64,000 bases of DNA from Muraenolepis orangiensis (Eukaryota > Chordata > Actinopteri > Gadiformes > Muraenolepididae). The position numbers and the translations under genes were made by a program. The number at the start of each line of letters is the position of its first letter. Position 1 is the first letter of the stretch. The notes beneath the pieces are model-generated. The model was not told the origin of the DNA. It made no database searches and worked only from the letters and a program-made list of their open reading frames with translations. The stretch spans positions 18,560,067-18,624,066 of the forward strand of contig CM051018.1 of assembly GCA_027704905.1 (NCBI GenBank), in the 5' to 3' direction. Positions 11,269 to 24,004 of this stretch are shown one piece after another.

Positions 11269-11892
11269 TATCAAAAGGTTCAAAGAACAAATAATAAACA
11301 TCAAAGTTCACTTTTGGGTTTGGAACAAAACACCACTTTAACATTTGCAACCCCATATGGGTGGTCTGGTATGAATTCATACTGATATTGGGCATTTGGT
11401 ATTTTTATCCCATTGCAAATAAACATATTGATTTTAAATGCAGGGAGGACTTGAATGCATGTGTTTGTGTTGAATTTGTGTTAGTATAGTTCATTATGTG
11501 AGGGTGAAGTTTGTTTTGTTTGGGAAGCAGACGCATACACAGTAAGCCTGCCTGTGTAGACCAGTCTGTCAGTGCCAGTACTAACTATTTACACACTGCA
11601 GCACAGTCGCTGTCCTAAGGTAGCCTGCTCAATTCTAGTAGCCTGCTAAATGCTAGTAGCCTGCCAAATGTTGACTCACAAGAGTACTAAAAGAACCCAG
11701 AGGCTCACCAAGGCCTTTTTAGCCACTTTCTTATCATGTGAGAAGATTACCTCTGCACCTAGCCAGAGAGCGCCATACCCAAATTAAATCCGTGCTGTCT
11801 ACAACAGTACGGCTCCCACTGCAGCAAAGTGTTTCTCTGTGCATTTCCGACGTATTAATTGTATCCTCCGGCTACGTCTTGTGTGCAGTGGC

Positions 11893-14800
11893 ATGGCACC
11901 CTTGGAGGCGAGTGTGAGCAGCTGGAACTGCAAGCAGGTGGCCGGCTGGCTGCGGGCGGAAGGCTTCGGCGAGTACGTGCAGCTGCTCTGCACCCAGCAC
12001 CGCCTGGATGGCACCAGCCTGCTGGCCCTGACGGAGGCCGACCTCCGTGGCCCCCCGCTGGGCCTCACCGTGCTGGGGGACATCAAACGCCTGGCGCTGG
12101 CCCTCCGGCGCCTCCAGAGACAGAACCAGGCCCGGATGGAGGAGCTGGGCCTGGACCCCACTGACGAGCTCTCGGGCGGCAGGCTGGTAGTGAGCGGCAC
12201 TCGGGGTCCAGAGTGGAGCTGTAACAACGGAGTGCAGCGGAGGTGTATCCGTGCGGAGCGGAGCTATAACGGTGTGAGCGGGTTTTGTGTTCGGGACGGC
12301 GGAAGGCCAGCACATGGAACGGAAGGGCTGCTGCTGTGTCAAGCGCACGCCAACGGATGGAGCAGGCAGCACATGGCGGGGCGTCTGGATCCAGAGCTGT
12401 GGAAGACGGTCCTCGCCTCCGTCTACGTGATGATTGTGTTTGGGTTCACGTCCTTCGTCATGGTCATCGTGCATGAGCGTGTCCCCGACATGAGGACGTA
12501 TCCACCACTGCCTGACATATTTTTAGACAGGTACGTGGGTTTTATTGTGTGTCAAGTCAAGTCAAGTCAAGTTTATTGTCACTTCACAGTTTACACAAGT
12601 ATAAAGCAGTGAGTGAAAATTCTTATGTGCAATACCCGACGACAGTCTGCAGTTATAAAATAAGAAAAAAAAATTGAAAAAATAAAAAATGCAATTTATA
12701 AAATGCAATATATCGGCACAGAAAAAGAGCAATATGTATATAGAAATCAATGTCAGAAAATATACATTGTTATATGCTATACACCCTTGTTTAGCAGCCT
12801 GATGGCCTGACTGTGGAAGCTATCTCTGAGTCTATTTGTACGGCACTTGATACTGCGGTATCGCCTGCCTGACGGTAAAAGTGAATACAGTTTGTGGCTG
12901 GGCTGGGCAATGTCTTTTATGATGCATTTGGCCTTTGCCACGCACCGCTGGTTGTATATATCCAGGAGGGAGGGGAGCTCACCTCCAACGATATACTGGG
13001 CCGTCCGCACCACCCTTTGAAGCGCTTTGCGCTCGAGTGTGGTGCAGTTCCTGTACCAGGCGGTGATACACCCTGTAAGAACACTCTTGATGGTGCCGGT
13101 ATAGAATGTTGTCAGGATGCGGGGGCCCATGCTGAATTTCCTCAGACACCTGAGGAAATACAGGCATTGTTGGGCCCTTTTCACCACGTGTATGGTGTGC
13201 GTGGACCATGTGAGGTCCTCGGAGATGTGCACGCCGAGGAACTTGAAGCTGCTGACCCTCTCTACTGCAACACCGTCGATGGAGATAGGGCTGTGCTCTC
13301 CTCTCTGCTCCTGAAGTCCACGATCAGTTCCTTAGTCTTCTTGACGTTGAGGGCGAGGCTGTTCTCCTGGCACCACTGCTCCAGCGATCTGACCTCCTCC
13401 CTGTAGGCTGTCTTGTCGTCACCGGCGATCAGGCCCATCACTGTCGTGTCGTCAACTTTATGATGACGTTGGAGCTGTGCATAGTCATGCAGTCATGGGT
13501 GTAGAGGGAGTAGAGGAGAGGGCTCAGCACGCATCCCTGGGGGGCTCCCGTGTTGAGAGTCAGTGGCTCTGCCCATCCTCACCACCTGGTGGCGGTCCGA
13601 CAGGAGGTCCAGTATCCAGCTGCACGTGGATGGGGGCACGCCTAGACCTCTAAGCTTGGTGTTGAGCTTGGCAGGAACTATCGTGTTGAACGCTGAGCTG
13701 TAGTCCACAAACAGCATTCGCACATAACAGTTCTTTCCTCCAGGTGGGAAAGGGCAGTATGGAGGGCCATGGCAATTGTGTCGTCCGTGGATCTGTTTTG
13801 ACGATATGCAAATTGCCATGGGTCCAGCGTGGCAGGTAACACGGAGCAAATAAAGTCCTTGACCAACCTCTCGAAGCATTTGCTGACAATCGAGGTGAGG
13901 GCTACAGGTCTATAGTCATTCAGGCATGTTACCTAGGGACAGGCACGAGGGTGGACATCTTGAAGAACACGGGAACAACAGCCTGGGACAGGGAGAGGTT
14001 GAAGATGTCTGCAAATACTCCTGCCAACTGGTCTGCGCATGCTCTGAGGACGCTGCCCGGGATGTCGTCGGGGCCTGCCGCCTTACGGGTGTTCAGAGGC
14101 TTGAACGTGCGCCGCACATCCGCCTCCGAGATGCTCAGCAGGCTGGTCTCCTCAGGCGGCGCTGGCTTCGGCGGGCTGCCGTTCACGTCGAACCGAGCAA
14201 AAAAAGTATTTAGCTCTCCTGGGAGGGAGGTAGAGGAGTTCTCTACACAACTGGTTCTCCCTCTGAAGTTCGTTATCGTCTGTAGCCCCTGCCCCTGGAC
14301 CCCCGTGGCTCTTGAATTTCTCCTCCACTCTGTCCTTGGCACTTCCCACTTCCCACTTGGCAGTTTATGTATATATGTGTGTGTAAGATAATGCATGCTA
14401 GATTGCGAAATACAAGGTTCAAGTATACGTTCCTGGGGTCTATATCTAATCTACGCTCTAAACACATGTCTTGTCTTTCTGTCTTTCTCTGATAGTGTTC
14501 CCAGAATTCCTTGGGCATTTGCAATGGCTGAGGCCTGCGGCATGATTCTGTGTTACATCATCTTGTTGATCCTACTTCTACACAAACACAGGTAGCAGTA
14601 AATGTTATGTTTGAGTTAAGGATTTGAGCGGGAGGAGTCTGGTTATTCAGGTCCTGGTTTATGGTTGGGCGATATTCCAATAGAACGCTTTAAAGTCTCA
14701 AAATATGACTCCCATTATAAGCACTTGTTTTCACTTCATTTTAATTTCTCTTGAAAGTGAAGGTGCTAAAATGGCAGCTAGCGCTATCACCGCAAGTGAG

Positions 14801-16339
14801 CTAGTTAAGCTGTAGACTGTAGACGACTAAAATACTGAATACTTGAATACAAAATGTGTTAATGGGTCTTGTGTATGACACAAGAATGGGGAAGACGTGA
14901 TTTGTAGATGATTGCTTTCACACTGTGGCAGAAGAGAGCATAGCAGCTCGTGGCACATTCGCGCTGGTCTAATCATACACTATACAATATCTATTTTTTA
15001 AATTGTTGGACAATGATTAGAATATAATAAAATATGCTGAGCCAAATCATGTGTTATTTGAATGTGTACGCCTCTAAATAGCTAGTCATATCTATACTAT
15101 ATCCTCGTACGTTTGCGTGCCACGGTTTACCCAGTGCCGTCCCCTGCCTGTATTTCAAAGCAATGCTCGGTGTGCCTCAGGTCCATTCTGTTCAGGCGTC
15201 TCTGCTCCCTGATGGGCACCGTGTTTCTGCTGCGCTGCTTCACCATGTTTGTCACCTCCCTCTCTGTACCTGGGCTGCATTTAAAATGTGCTAGTAAGGT
15301 ATGGACCTCTTTAATTATGCAAATGACATTCACTCGCCATGTACTGCCAAGTTATTTTACACAACAATGCATTTTATATATCGGGTCCTATCAAGGTGTT
15401 ACTTGAGTATAATCAACCTTCAATAACCATCCAACCTAATCCTTTCAATATATAACCGCCGTTGCTTATATCGGGTTCTTTATCATCGTGTTTGAGCGTT
15501 GTGGTCAGACATAGTGCTGTATGCATAGCCTGCCTGCTTAAGGGAACTCCTATGTTCCTCCCAGATGTACGGCGATACCTGGGGCAAGATGCAGAGGGCG
15601 CTGGCTATCTGGAGTGGCTTCGGCATGACTCTGACCGGCGTGCACACGTGCGGAAACTACATGTTCAGCGGCCACACCGTGGTGCTCACCATGCTTAACT
15701 TCTTTGTGACGGAGTGTGAGTGCCGGCGCTTTTGTACACTTCCCATCCTAGCCTAGCTTCTTCTACTTTTAACCTATCTGGGCGATCCAGGATTCATCAA
15801 TGATGAGAAACGGGACAGTCTAGCTCAACCTACCTATAGGTGCCCTTTGAGCAACATACTCACCCCCTCCCTGCTGATTAATGACTTGTATCTAAAAGAA
15901 AACACTGTAATTCGCTTTGGCCAGACTCAATATTGACTTCATAGCGTCCGGCGAAATGTATTGTCTGTGTCCAAGATTTAATAATACCGGCGCCCATTCA
16001 TAAATAGCATTACATCTGATATTTTTTCCACCAGACACCCCAAGGAGCTGGAACCTGATCCACACCATCTCATGGTTGCTTAACCTCTTTGGGATCTTCT
16101 TCATCCTGGCGGCACACGAGCACTACTCCATCGACGTCTTCATCGCCTTCTACATCACCACGCGCCTCTTCCTCTACTACCACACGCTGGCCAACACGCG
16201 CGCCTACCACCAGAGCCGCCGCGCCCGCATCTGGTTCCCCATGTTCTCCTTCTTCGAGTGCAACGTGAACGGACCCGTGCCCAACCAGTATAACTGGCCT
16301 TTCGACAGGCCAGCGTTCATGAAGAGTCTGATTGGTTAG
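11893..16339 (+). CDS. samd8: SAMD8, sphingomyelin synthase-related protein (copy 2)
   Basis: Exons 11893-12530, 14496-14591, 15181-15298, 15565-15715 and 16035-16339 give 435 codons with consistent phases. Offset from copy 1 is 6290 bases at the left and 6278 after small LINE indels. Differences from copy 1 are few: Leu for Ser at residue 4, Ile for Phe in the first membrane segment, Gly for Glu before FCV. It shares with copy 1 the C-G-N change (AAC at 15655-15657), the L2 in intron 1 and the 3' MITE. Unlike copies 1 and 3 it has no upstream 2-kb block with the putative promoter and noncoding exon; only about 640 bases of the shared flank precede its ATG. It may therefore be silent or read through from copy 1. 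It could also be an assembly duplicate of copy 1. Confidence 0.9.
12552..14368 (-). mobile_element. L2/CR1-like LINE in SAMD8 copy 2 intron 1
   Basis: Same element, ends and frameshifts as at 6262-8090, with small differences such as a short deletion around the FADD region near 13453 and a shorter A-rich tail near 12663. Its presence at the identical position shows that it was already in the intron when the copy 1/copy 2 unit was duplicated. Confidence 0.85.
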
Positions 16340-16454
16340 CGTCTGTGCGGGCGCAGTAATCGGCTGGGCTGTAGTTGGGAGATTTGGTGATTACTGACCT
16401 GACCCTGGAGGGCAGAGAGCAGAATCCATTTGTTCAAAATAATATGCCTTTAAC

Positions 16455-16674
16455 CAGGGGCGGACTGGACAAAAATTTGGCCCTGGCATTTAGTCCCTTG
16501 ACCGGCCCACTTTCAGAAAGGGGGTGGAATTCTATATAGTGGGCCGGTGTGATACGGCCCATTCTATATAGTGGGCCGGTGTGATCCACCTGCGTTGAAT
16601 TTCTTTACTTAATTTTTTTGTGCGTCGGCCCTTCTGGCATTTGCCAGAACTGCCAGATTGCCAGTCCGCCCCTG
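16455..16674. mobile_element. hAT-type MITE in SAMD8 copy 2 3' region
   Basis: Identical in structure to 10177-10396, with 14-bp inverted ends and the CCTTTAAC target duplication. It was duplicated along with copy 2 rather than independently inserted. Confidence 0.92.
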
Positions 16675-18172
16675 CCTTTAACCCATAACCTTGTATTCTT
16701 TGGGTTGCCTTATCTGATTATTTTGGCAGCACATGGTTTAGCAGCCACACAGCCACATGGTTTTAATGCTGAGGCAGCGTTTGCGGATACAGTTCATTTG
16801 AACAAGGCATTTGTGAAGTCATGCAGTTGTGCAACAGAGGGCACTTTTTGTGCTTATTCTCCAGCCTTTTTAAGTAACTGCATGTTTACTTTGGCGTTCT
16901 TGTCTTGAAATTGTTGTTTTTTTTCCAAAGAGATGGCAGGAAATGCATTTTGATCGGTTTTGCAAATTGAGCTATTTGCATTACTGTGCAATTTTCTTCC
17001 GTTATTTATAATTTTGTATTTTATTTTTTATCAAGTTTAGATTTATTGTGCAATCACATATCAAGGAGAATCTATGCAGTTTGTAAGCTTTAAATATACA
17101 TAATTGGGAAATTAAGTATAACGGTTGTGTCTAAAGGGCTTGGGGAATGAGTGGATTCAGTGTAAAGCACATCAAATCACTTTTTGTTCTTTGTCCTTTT
17201 TTTATACTTTGTCGTTGGAGTGATGGTTTACATGTTTATTTATTTATGCAATTAATGTTTTTTGCCGTTTATACATTACAAATAATTTGTATTTCAAAGT
17301 GATCACTTGGCCAGCAGCCTTGACAATATTGTATTTTTGGCAATTGTCTAATAAGTCGGATGATTAAAAAGAAAAACAAGTTTATATTTTAACTTCCTTG
17401 CGTGATTTTAGGGGCTCCGAACAAATGTATTATATAAAATACCTCCACAGGGACTAATTTGTGTGCACAAGATACTAACTTGTGCTCACAGGGACTAACA
17501 CAGGGACTAACTTATGCGCACAAGATACTAACTTGTGCATAAACATATATATATTATATTATATTATATACATATTAACTTTTGGGACTTTAGGGGCTCC
17601 GAACAAATGTATTATATAAATTATATATTATATTTTAGAAAAATATTTAAAAAAAATATTTTCTTGATTTATTGATTATCAGTCTGAAATACATTTTATT
17701 TTTCCCGTGCCATGAGTTATTACAGTGATACATTTTTCTGAACCATCCCAACTCATGGAAAACCGGCCATCTGGCAACACTGAGCGCGAGAGAATCAAGG
17801 CAGGGGTCGATACCATATGCAGTGTGCAAACGGTAATAGAGAAGTGAATGCGCATTCAATTAGGAGACTGGTAAGTTTTGTGTGAAGTGAAAGTAATGCT
17901 CATTAAAGATTCTGTTCACACACATAATTATCTTGTGCGATAATTATAAGTGAGCAGGTTTAGCTGCGTGATGTAAATGTATCCCGTCCCCATGGGCTGC
18001 TCACCTGTCCCCTTGCTCTTGTGTGAATAAAGAAGATACTGTACTGTTTTTAACACAAAAGCAACGGACACATAATCAGCCTGCTCGTATGTATACATTA
18101 GACATTATTATAAACCAGTTATGAGAAGGAGCCTCACCTACCTGCTCAAGTATTGCCTTCAATCTCCTACAG
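16675..18172. other. 3' flank of SAMD8 copy 2 and unique spacer
   Basis: Up to about 17528 this repeats the copy 1 3' flank. After that it is unique: (TA)-rich sequence at 17545-17635 with a second copy of the block TTTAGGGGCTCCGAACAAAT (about 17408 and 17589), then non-coding sequence without a recognised gene. Confidence 0.5.
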
Positions 18173-18806
18173 GATTTAACGAGTCCTACAATCCAGTGTT
18201 AAAAGAAGTGTGCTCTAAAAGAGGCACCAACTTCAGGTGCATAGTGTCAGGGGCCGTCTTATATACCTGCCAGACTGTGCTTCCCTGCTCTCATCAGAAC
18301 ACAGGTAGGCTTTATATCTGTATCAAAACCATTGGCAGAACAGTTACTCATTTTCAGTAAAGACCCAGTAATATATTTGTCTGAACAGTAGTTGCAAAAA
18401 AATTACTCCATCATACGTTCTCTCCTCTTACTTTAAATCTGACAGTGAGGTTGGGTGAGGGTGTGTCATCCTTGAGCGACTCCCATGTTGAGTATGGAGG
18501 GGATGAGCACGGACACGGAACCATTCAAAAGAGGATTGGCAACTATCCCTCATGTGCCATCATGGATGACCATGGTCAACCTGTTTTCTGGATTCTACTT
18601 TATGATTTAGGTGCCATGAGCGAGCCTTACACGCTTCCAGCACACAGAGAAAAGGGCTACGCATTGCCCGGAAACTCCATGCCCAGGGCTTACAAGTATA
18701 CTGCTATGTTGAGGAGGAGAACACCGCTTCTTACCGCCTCTTTAAAAACCTGGGCTTTATTGAAGATCCGTCATACAAGGCTACCTTGGTTGAATGGAAC
18801 TTCTGA
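18173..18806 (+). pseudogene. glycine N-acyltransferase-like (GLYAT family) 3' exons, frameshifted
   Basis: Two exons: 18173-18304 (after CTACAG, before GTAGGC) and 18446-18806 (after TGACAG, stop TGA at 18804). The second encodes the GLYAT acetyl-CoA-binding fold region: IGNYPSCAIMDDHGQPVFWI, then YTLPAHREKGYA, and in another frame KLHAQGLQVYCYVEEENTAS and LFKNLGFIEDPSYKAT. GLYAT enzymes join acyl-CoA to glycine, usually in mitochondria. A frame change near 18650-18670, just after the REKGYA motif, breaks the reading frame; compared with the usual family spacing a few residues are also lost. No upstream exons were found, so this is a 3' fragment of a former gene. Assignment of the first exon to GLYAT rests on position and phase only. 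Confidence 0.7.
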
Positions 18807-19390
18807 TGATTTATTTGATTTTCTGATCTCATACTTTAGTATGATATAGTATAGTATGAGTGTTATGTGCATTTGGTGACCAATTTATGGAAACCATATA
18901 CTGCTGTGTTCGTTTTGTGTTTAATTAGCAGATTTGCTCAGGGAGAGAGACATCAGGCTTTTCTTATTTGTTTAATCCGTTTGGGGGTAATCACAATCTT
19001 GTGAAGATTATATATTGTTAATAATTATGGAATTCTGATTATTTTAACATCATTATTTTAGTTTAGAGAAAGCATGTTTATTTGATTTAAACAATAGTGG
19101 AAGATTAATGAAAAGGTGAAGATATGTGTAGTACATGATATGAATGAAGGGGTATGTCTTTAAGTATATGTCAGTGTATTGTTTTACATGAATGCTCCTT
19201 AAACGTTGGTGATATGGCCTTCAAATAATATATTATATAGGTTATTTGGCTACATAAATGACAAAATGCTAATATAAGTTCCTTTGCTTGATTTTTTCTC
19301 CTTCTGGTTCATTTCAAGTACAGCTTTATGATCAAACCTTTTTTACTGTATTGTGTCCACGTCTGCCTGGACACCACTACTAGTTACATT
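18807..19390. other. AT-rich spacer without a gene
   Basis: No open frame, repeat end or splice-like structure recognised. It may include the 3' untranslated region of the GLYAT-like remnant. Confidence 0.35.
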
Positions 19391-20145
19391 GGCAGGCCCC
19401 GGGAGGCCCCGATGACATCCTGGGCCGCGTCCTCAGAGCATGCGCAGACCAGTTGGCAGGAGTCTTTGTAGACATCTTCAACCTCTCCCTGTCCCAGGCT
19501 GTTGTTCCCGCGGTCTTCAAGATGTCCACCATCGTGCCTGTCCCTAAACAACCCAAGGTAACCTGCCTGAATGACTGACCTCGATTGTCAGAAAATGCTT
19601 CGAGAGGTTGGTCAAGGACTTTGTTTGCTCCGTGTTACCTGCCACTCTGGACTCATGGAAATTTGCATATCGTCAGAACAGATCCACCGACGACGCAATT
19701 GCCATGGCTCTCCACACTGCCCTTTCCCACCTGGAGGGAAAGAACTGTTATGTGCGAATGCTGTTTGTGCACTACAGCTCAGTGTTCAACATGATAGTTC
19801 CTGCCAAGCTCGACACCAAGCTAGGTCTAGGCCTGCCCCCATCCACGTGCAGCTGGATACTGGACCTCCTGTCGGACCGCCAACAGGTGGTGAGGATGGG
19901 CAGCACCACCTCAGAGCCACTGACCCTGAACACGGGAACCCCCCCAGGGATGCGTGCTGAGCCCTCTCCTCTACTCCCTCTACACCCACGACTGCATGGC
20001 TATGCACAGCTCCAACGTCATCATCAAGTTTGCTGGCGACACGACAGTGATGGGCCTGATCGCCGGCGACGACGAGACAGCCTACAGGGAGGAGGTTGTA
20101 ACACTGGAGCAGTGGTGCCAGGAGAACAGCCTCGCCCTCATATAT
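19391..20145 (+). mobile_element. L2/CR1-like LINE reverse transcriptase fragment
   Basis: Plus-strand pieces RVLRACADQLAGVFVDIFN, VKDFVCSVLPATLDSWKF, AYRQNRSTDDAIAMALHTAL and VLSPLLYSLYTHDC match the L2 in SAMD8 intron 1. The catalytic FADD motif reads FAGD here, and a frameshift precedes it at the run of C around 19940. It is cut off right after the SLAL motif at about 20140. Inactive remnant. Confidence 0.8.
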
Positions 20146-20454
20146 TGTATATATTGTGGGAGTGTGTAGTAACGACTAGTAACGACTTCCCAACATGAAT
20201 GGTATTACAGTGGCAGTAGTGAAGCTTGCAACAGTAGCGACAGGCAAATGTTTCAGAACCGGTACATTCAAAACTCCCCCTCCAAACATTACCCAGAAAG
20301 CTTCTGGGTTGAATTGTCTTAAATTGAATTGTTGAATTGCCATCTCACAGTGTCCAGTGAATGTCTGTGTCCCAAGTGGGTCACCACACCACAGGCCCCC
20401 CCAGAATTCAGGGCTTAGAAATTACAGAGCGTTTATTACAGAGCCTCAAAATTA

Positions 20455-20600
20455 CAGAGCGGCAATCGAACATCATGAAGCCTAACAGGGGGGGGGGGGG
20501 GGGGGGGGGGTAATCGAACATCTTAAAGCCCAACAATTGCTATTGGGGGTTAATTGCGATCGCGAACATCGAGAAGCCCAAGGGGGGGGCGTGTGCCTAA
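20455..20600. repeat. G-tract / CGATCG minisatellite
   Basis: Repeats of a unit like AATCGAACATC.TGAAGCCCAAC followed by long G runs (22 or more Gs around 20488-20509, another at 20582). It resembles the GCGATCG-TGAAGTCCAAC-Gn module found inside several MITEs at 38.9 and 44.9-46.8 kb, but no transposon ends were recognised around this one. Confidence 0.6.
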
Positions 20601-20639
20601 ATAAACGGTACAACTGTACTAAACATGTGCACATCTGAA

Positions 20640-21010
20640 AACTAATATGACTATTAACACTGACATGCTACAGTATATTTAGTTGATTTCAATTTGATTC
20701 GATTAGTACAGTAATATAACTCTTGGAAGTTGAAGAGCTGTACAATCCTATGCTGGACTTTCTCAACTCATCACAGTTACTGCACTGTACTGCACTGTAT
20801 TCATGATGCTGCTGCACTACTGGCACTTTAAATGCTTTTTTGCACAATTCCAAACATGTATATATCCTCCTTCACTATATTGTTATTTTTATGTTCATTT
20901 TTATTGTATATAGTTTTTTTTATAGTATTGTTTTAAAAAGTCATACTGCGGGAGAGAATGGGAGTAGGCATTCCATTGTACTTTGGCCATTGGCCAATAA
21001 AACAATTATC
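20640..21010 (+). mobile_element. LINE 3' untranslated end
   Basis: The block around CTGCACTGTATTCATGATGCTGCTGCACTACTGGCAC matches the reverse complement of 32880-33000, which is directly attached to an L2-like C-terminus. It is therefore a LINE 3' end on the plus strand, separated from the RT fragment at 19391-20145 by the G-rich repeat. Confidence 0.6.
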
Positions 21011-21719
21011 TTGTACTTCACCAGAATAATCGAATGTACCGTAATGTTTTATGATTTACTATATGAGACTCCAGCAGGGGGGGGTTAAGGGTCCAGTTTA
21101 CACTCGACCAGCAGAGGTCAGCGTTCCCCTACTTTGGAGACAGTGGTTGTTTATTCGGCTCTCTTTGTTCGGTTCGTTTGCTGCTGTCATCACAGTCCCT
21201 TCCTGTTGATGTCAACCTCGGCCGCGCATGAGCGGCCGAGTCCAGTGTTGTTCAACCATGGGTCGACTGTAAGCTTATGTGTATTTTTTTTGGTTTAACC
21301 CCGCATATGTGTGAGTCAACCCCCGCGGCAGGGCAGGGCATATGTGTCATGATGACTGCGCAACGGGTTCATGGAGACAAGTCGGCGGGGGGAATAGTCT
21401 GCCTGGAGACCTGAGTTTACCGAAGAATGTGGTATGTATGAGTATTTCGTCAAATAAACTGAATTGTGGCACTATTGTATACAAGTAGGCCCAACATTGT
21501 ACCTCCTTTTTATTTGAATTTATTTATCGAAACCTAGCGGTAGAGTCTAAACCTCGAGGTACAGACTACCGCGAGGTTTCGGTACTATCTTTTAAAGTGG
21601 TCGTTTTGGAGTCAACTCCCGTGTCAACAAACCTGTCGTCATCTTTCCAATTGGGTTGATTTGTTGATTTGTCCAATTGGATTGATTTTCACGACGTGAA
21701 ATGAGTTGTTGTGGATCCA

Positions 21720-22705
<986 letters not shown>

Positions 22706-24004
22706 GTAAGTTACAGTTGCATACAGTAACTTTCTGTGTTTTCATTTTTAAACTGTGTTAAACACGTTTTTAACGGACAGACAAGCTGTCTATCTGTGAT
22801 TTTAAGAGTGCCAGAAAGCGGTTGACCACAATTTACCATGAAATAGGAAAAAATAGTTTATGGATGATATCCATCTATCCATAACTTGTCTTGTGACAAG
22901 TTGTCTATTGTTCATGATTGCATTGACTGAAGACATTGCCTGTCTAGATTGGACACTGTCGATTCACACTTTCCTTATATCTGATTGAATGGTGACAGTA
23001 AATCATTGTACCGTATGGTACCATAACATGATCCCCCGGGGCATACTTGCACAAACCACATATTGCTTGGATATGAATTGTGTTGATAGTGACTACACAT
23101 TGAAATAACACTGCAGCTATCTTACTATTTACAAAATAAATAGTGTAGATTGTAAACAGATCATTTAAGACAATAGCTAATTACTGATGATGGAGGAAGT
23201 GAAGTAATCATCCTTCCGTGCTGTCAAAATACTCATACACAGCCAACAGTATATTACCTCAATAAGATTAGCATCGGGACAGTGTGCTGAGCATTGCAGA
23301 CCTTTGGAGCTAGAGGGTGTGCTGGAATACAGCTAGCTAGCTACTTATCAAAAGGTTCAGAGAGCAAATAATAAACATCAAAGTTCACTTTTGGGTTTGG
23401 AACAAAACACCACTTTAACATTTGCAACCCCATATGGGTGGTCTGGTATGAATTCATACTGATATTGGGCATTTGGTATTTTTATCCCATTGCAAATAAA
23501 CATATTGATTTTAAATGGAGGGAGGCCTGAGGACTTGAATGCATGTGTTTGTGTTGAATTTGTGTTAGTATAGTTCATTATGTGAGGGTGAAGTTCGTTT
23601 TGTTTGGGAAGCAGACGCATACACAGTAAGCCTGCCTGTGTAGTCAGTGCCAGTACTTACTATTTACCAGTGGTGGGCCGTGCATTTCACACTTAGGCCT
23701 TCAGTGATGTCCTACACAGTCCTACCTGAATTATTCCACCTCCTAATACCCTCATTCTAGAAACTATACATTTAGACAGAAACACAGTATAACCGGGCGT
23801 TGCATCACCTTAACATAGTCAAGTACAACAGTTGTATTCATATTTCTGAAGCACATTATAATCAATAAATCTGCATTTACAATTAACAGTGTTAAACTAC
23901 CAGCTTTAAGATTTTTATCTGTGCGTTTCAGTTCCACCAATAAGTCCTTTTCTATAGACATGGGAGCTAATGCTGAAAGCCCACTCTGTTCAGTAGCGTT
24001 TCTG

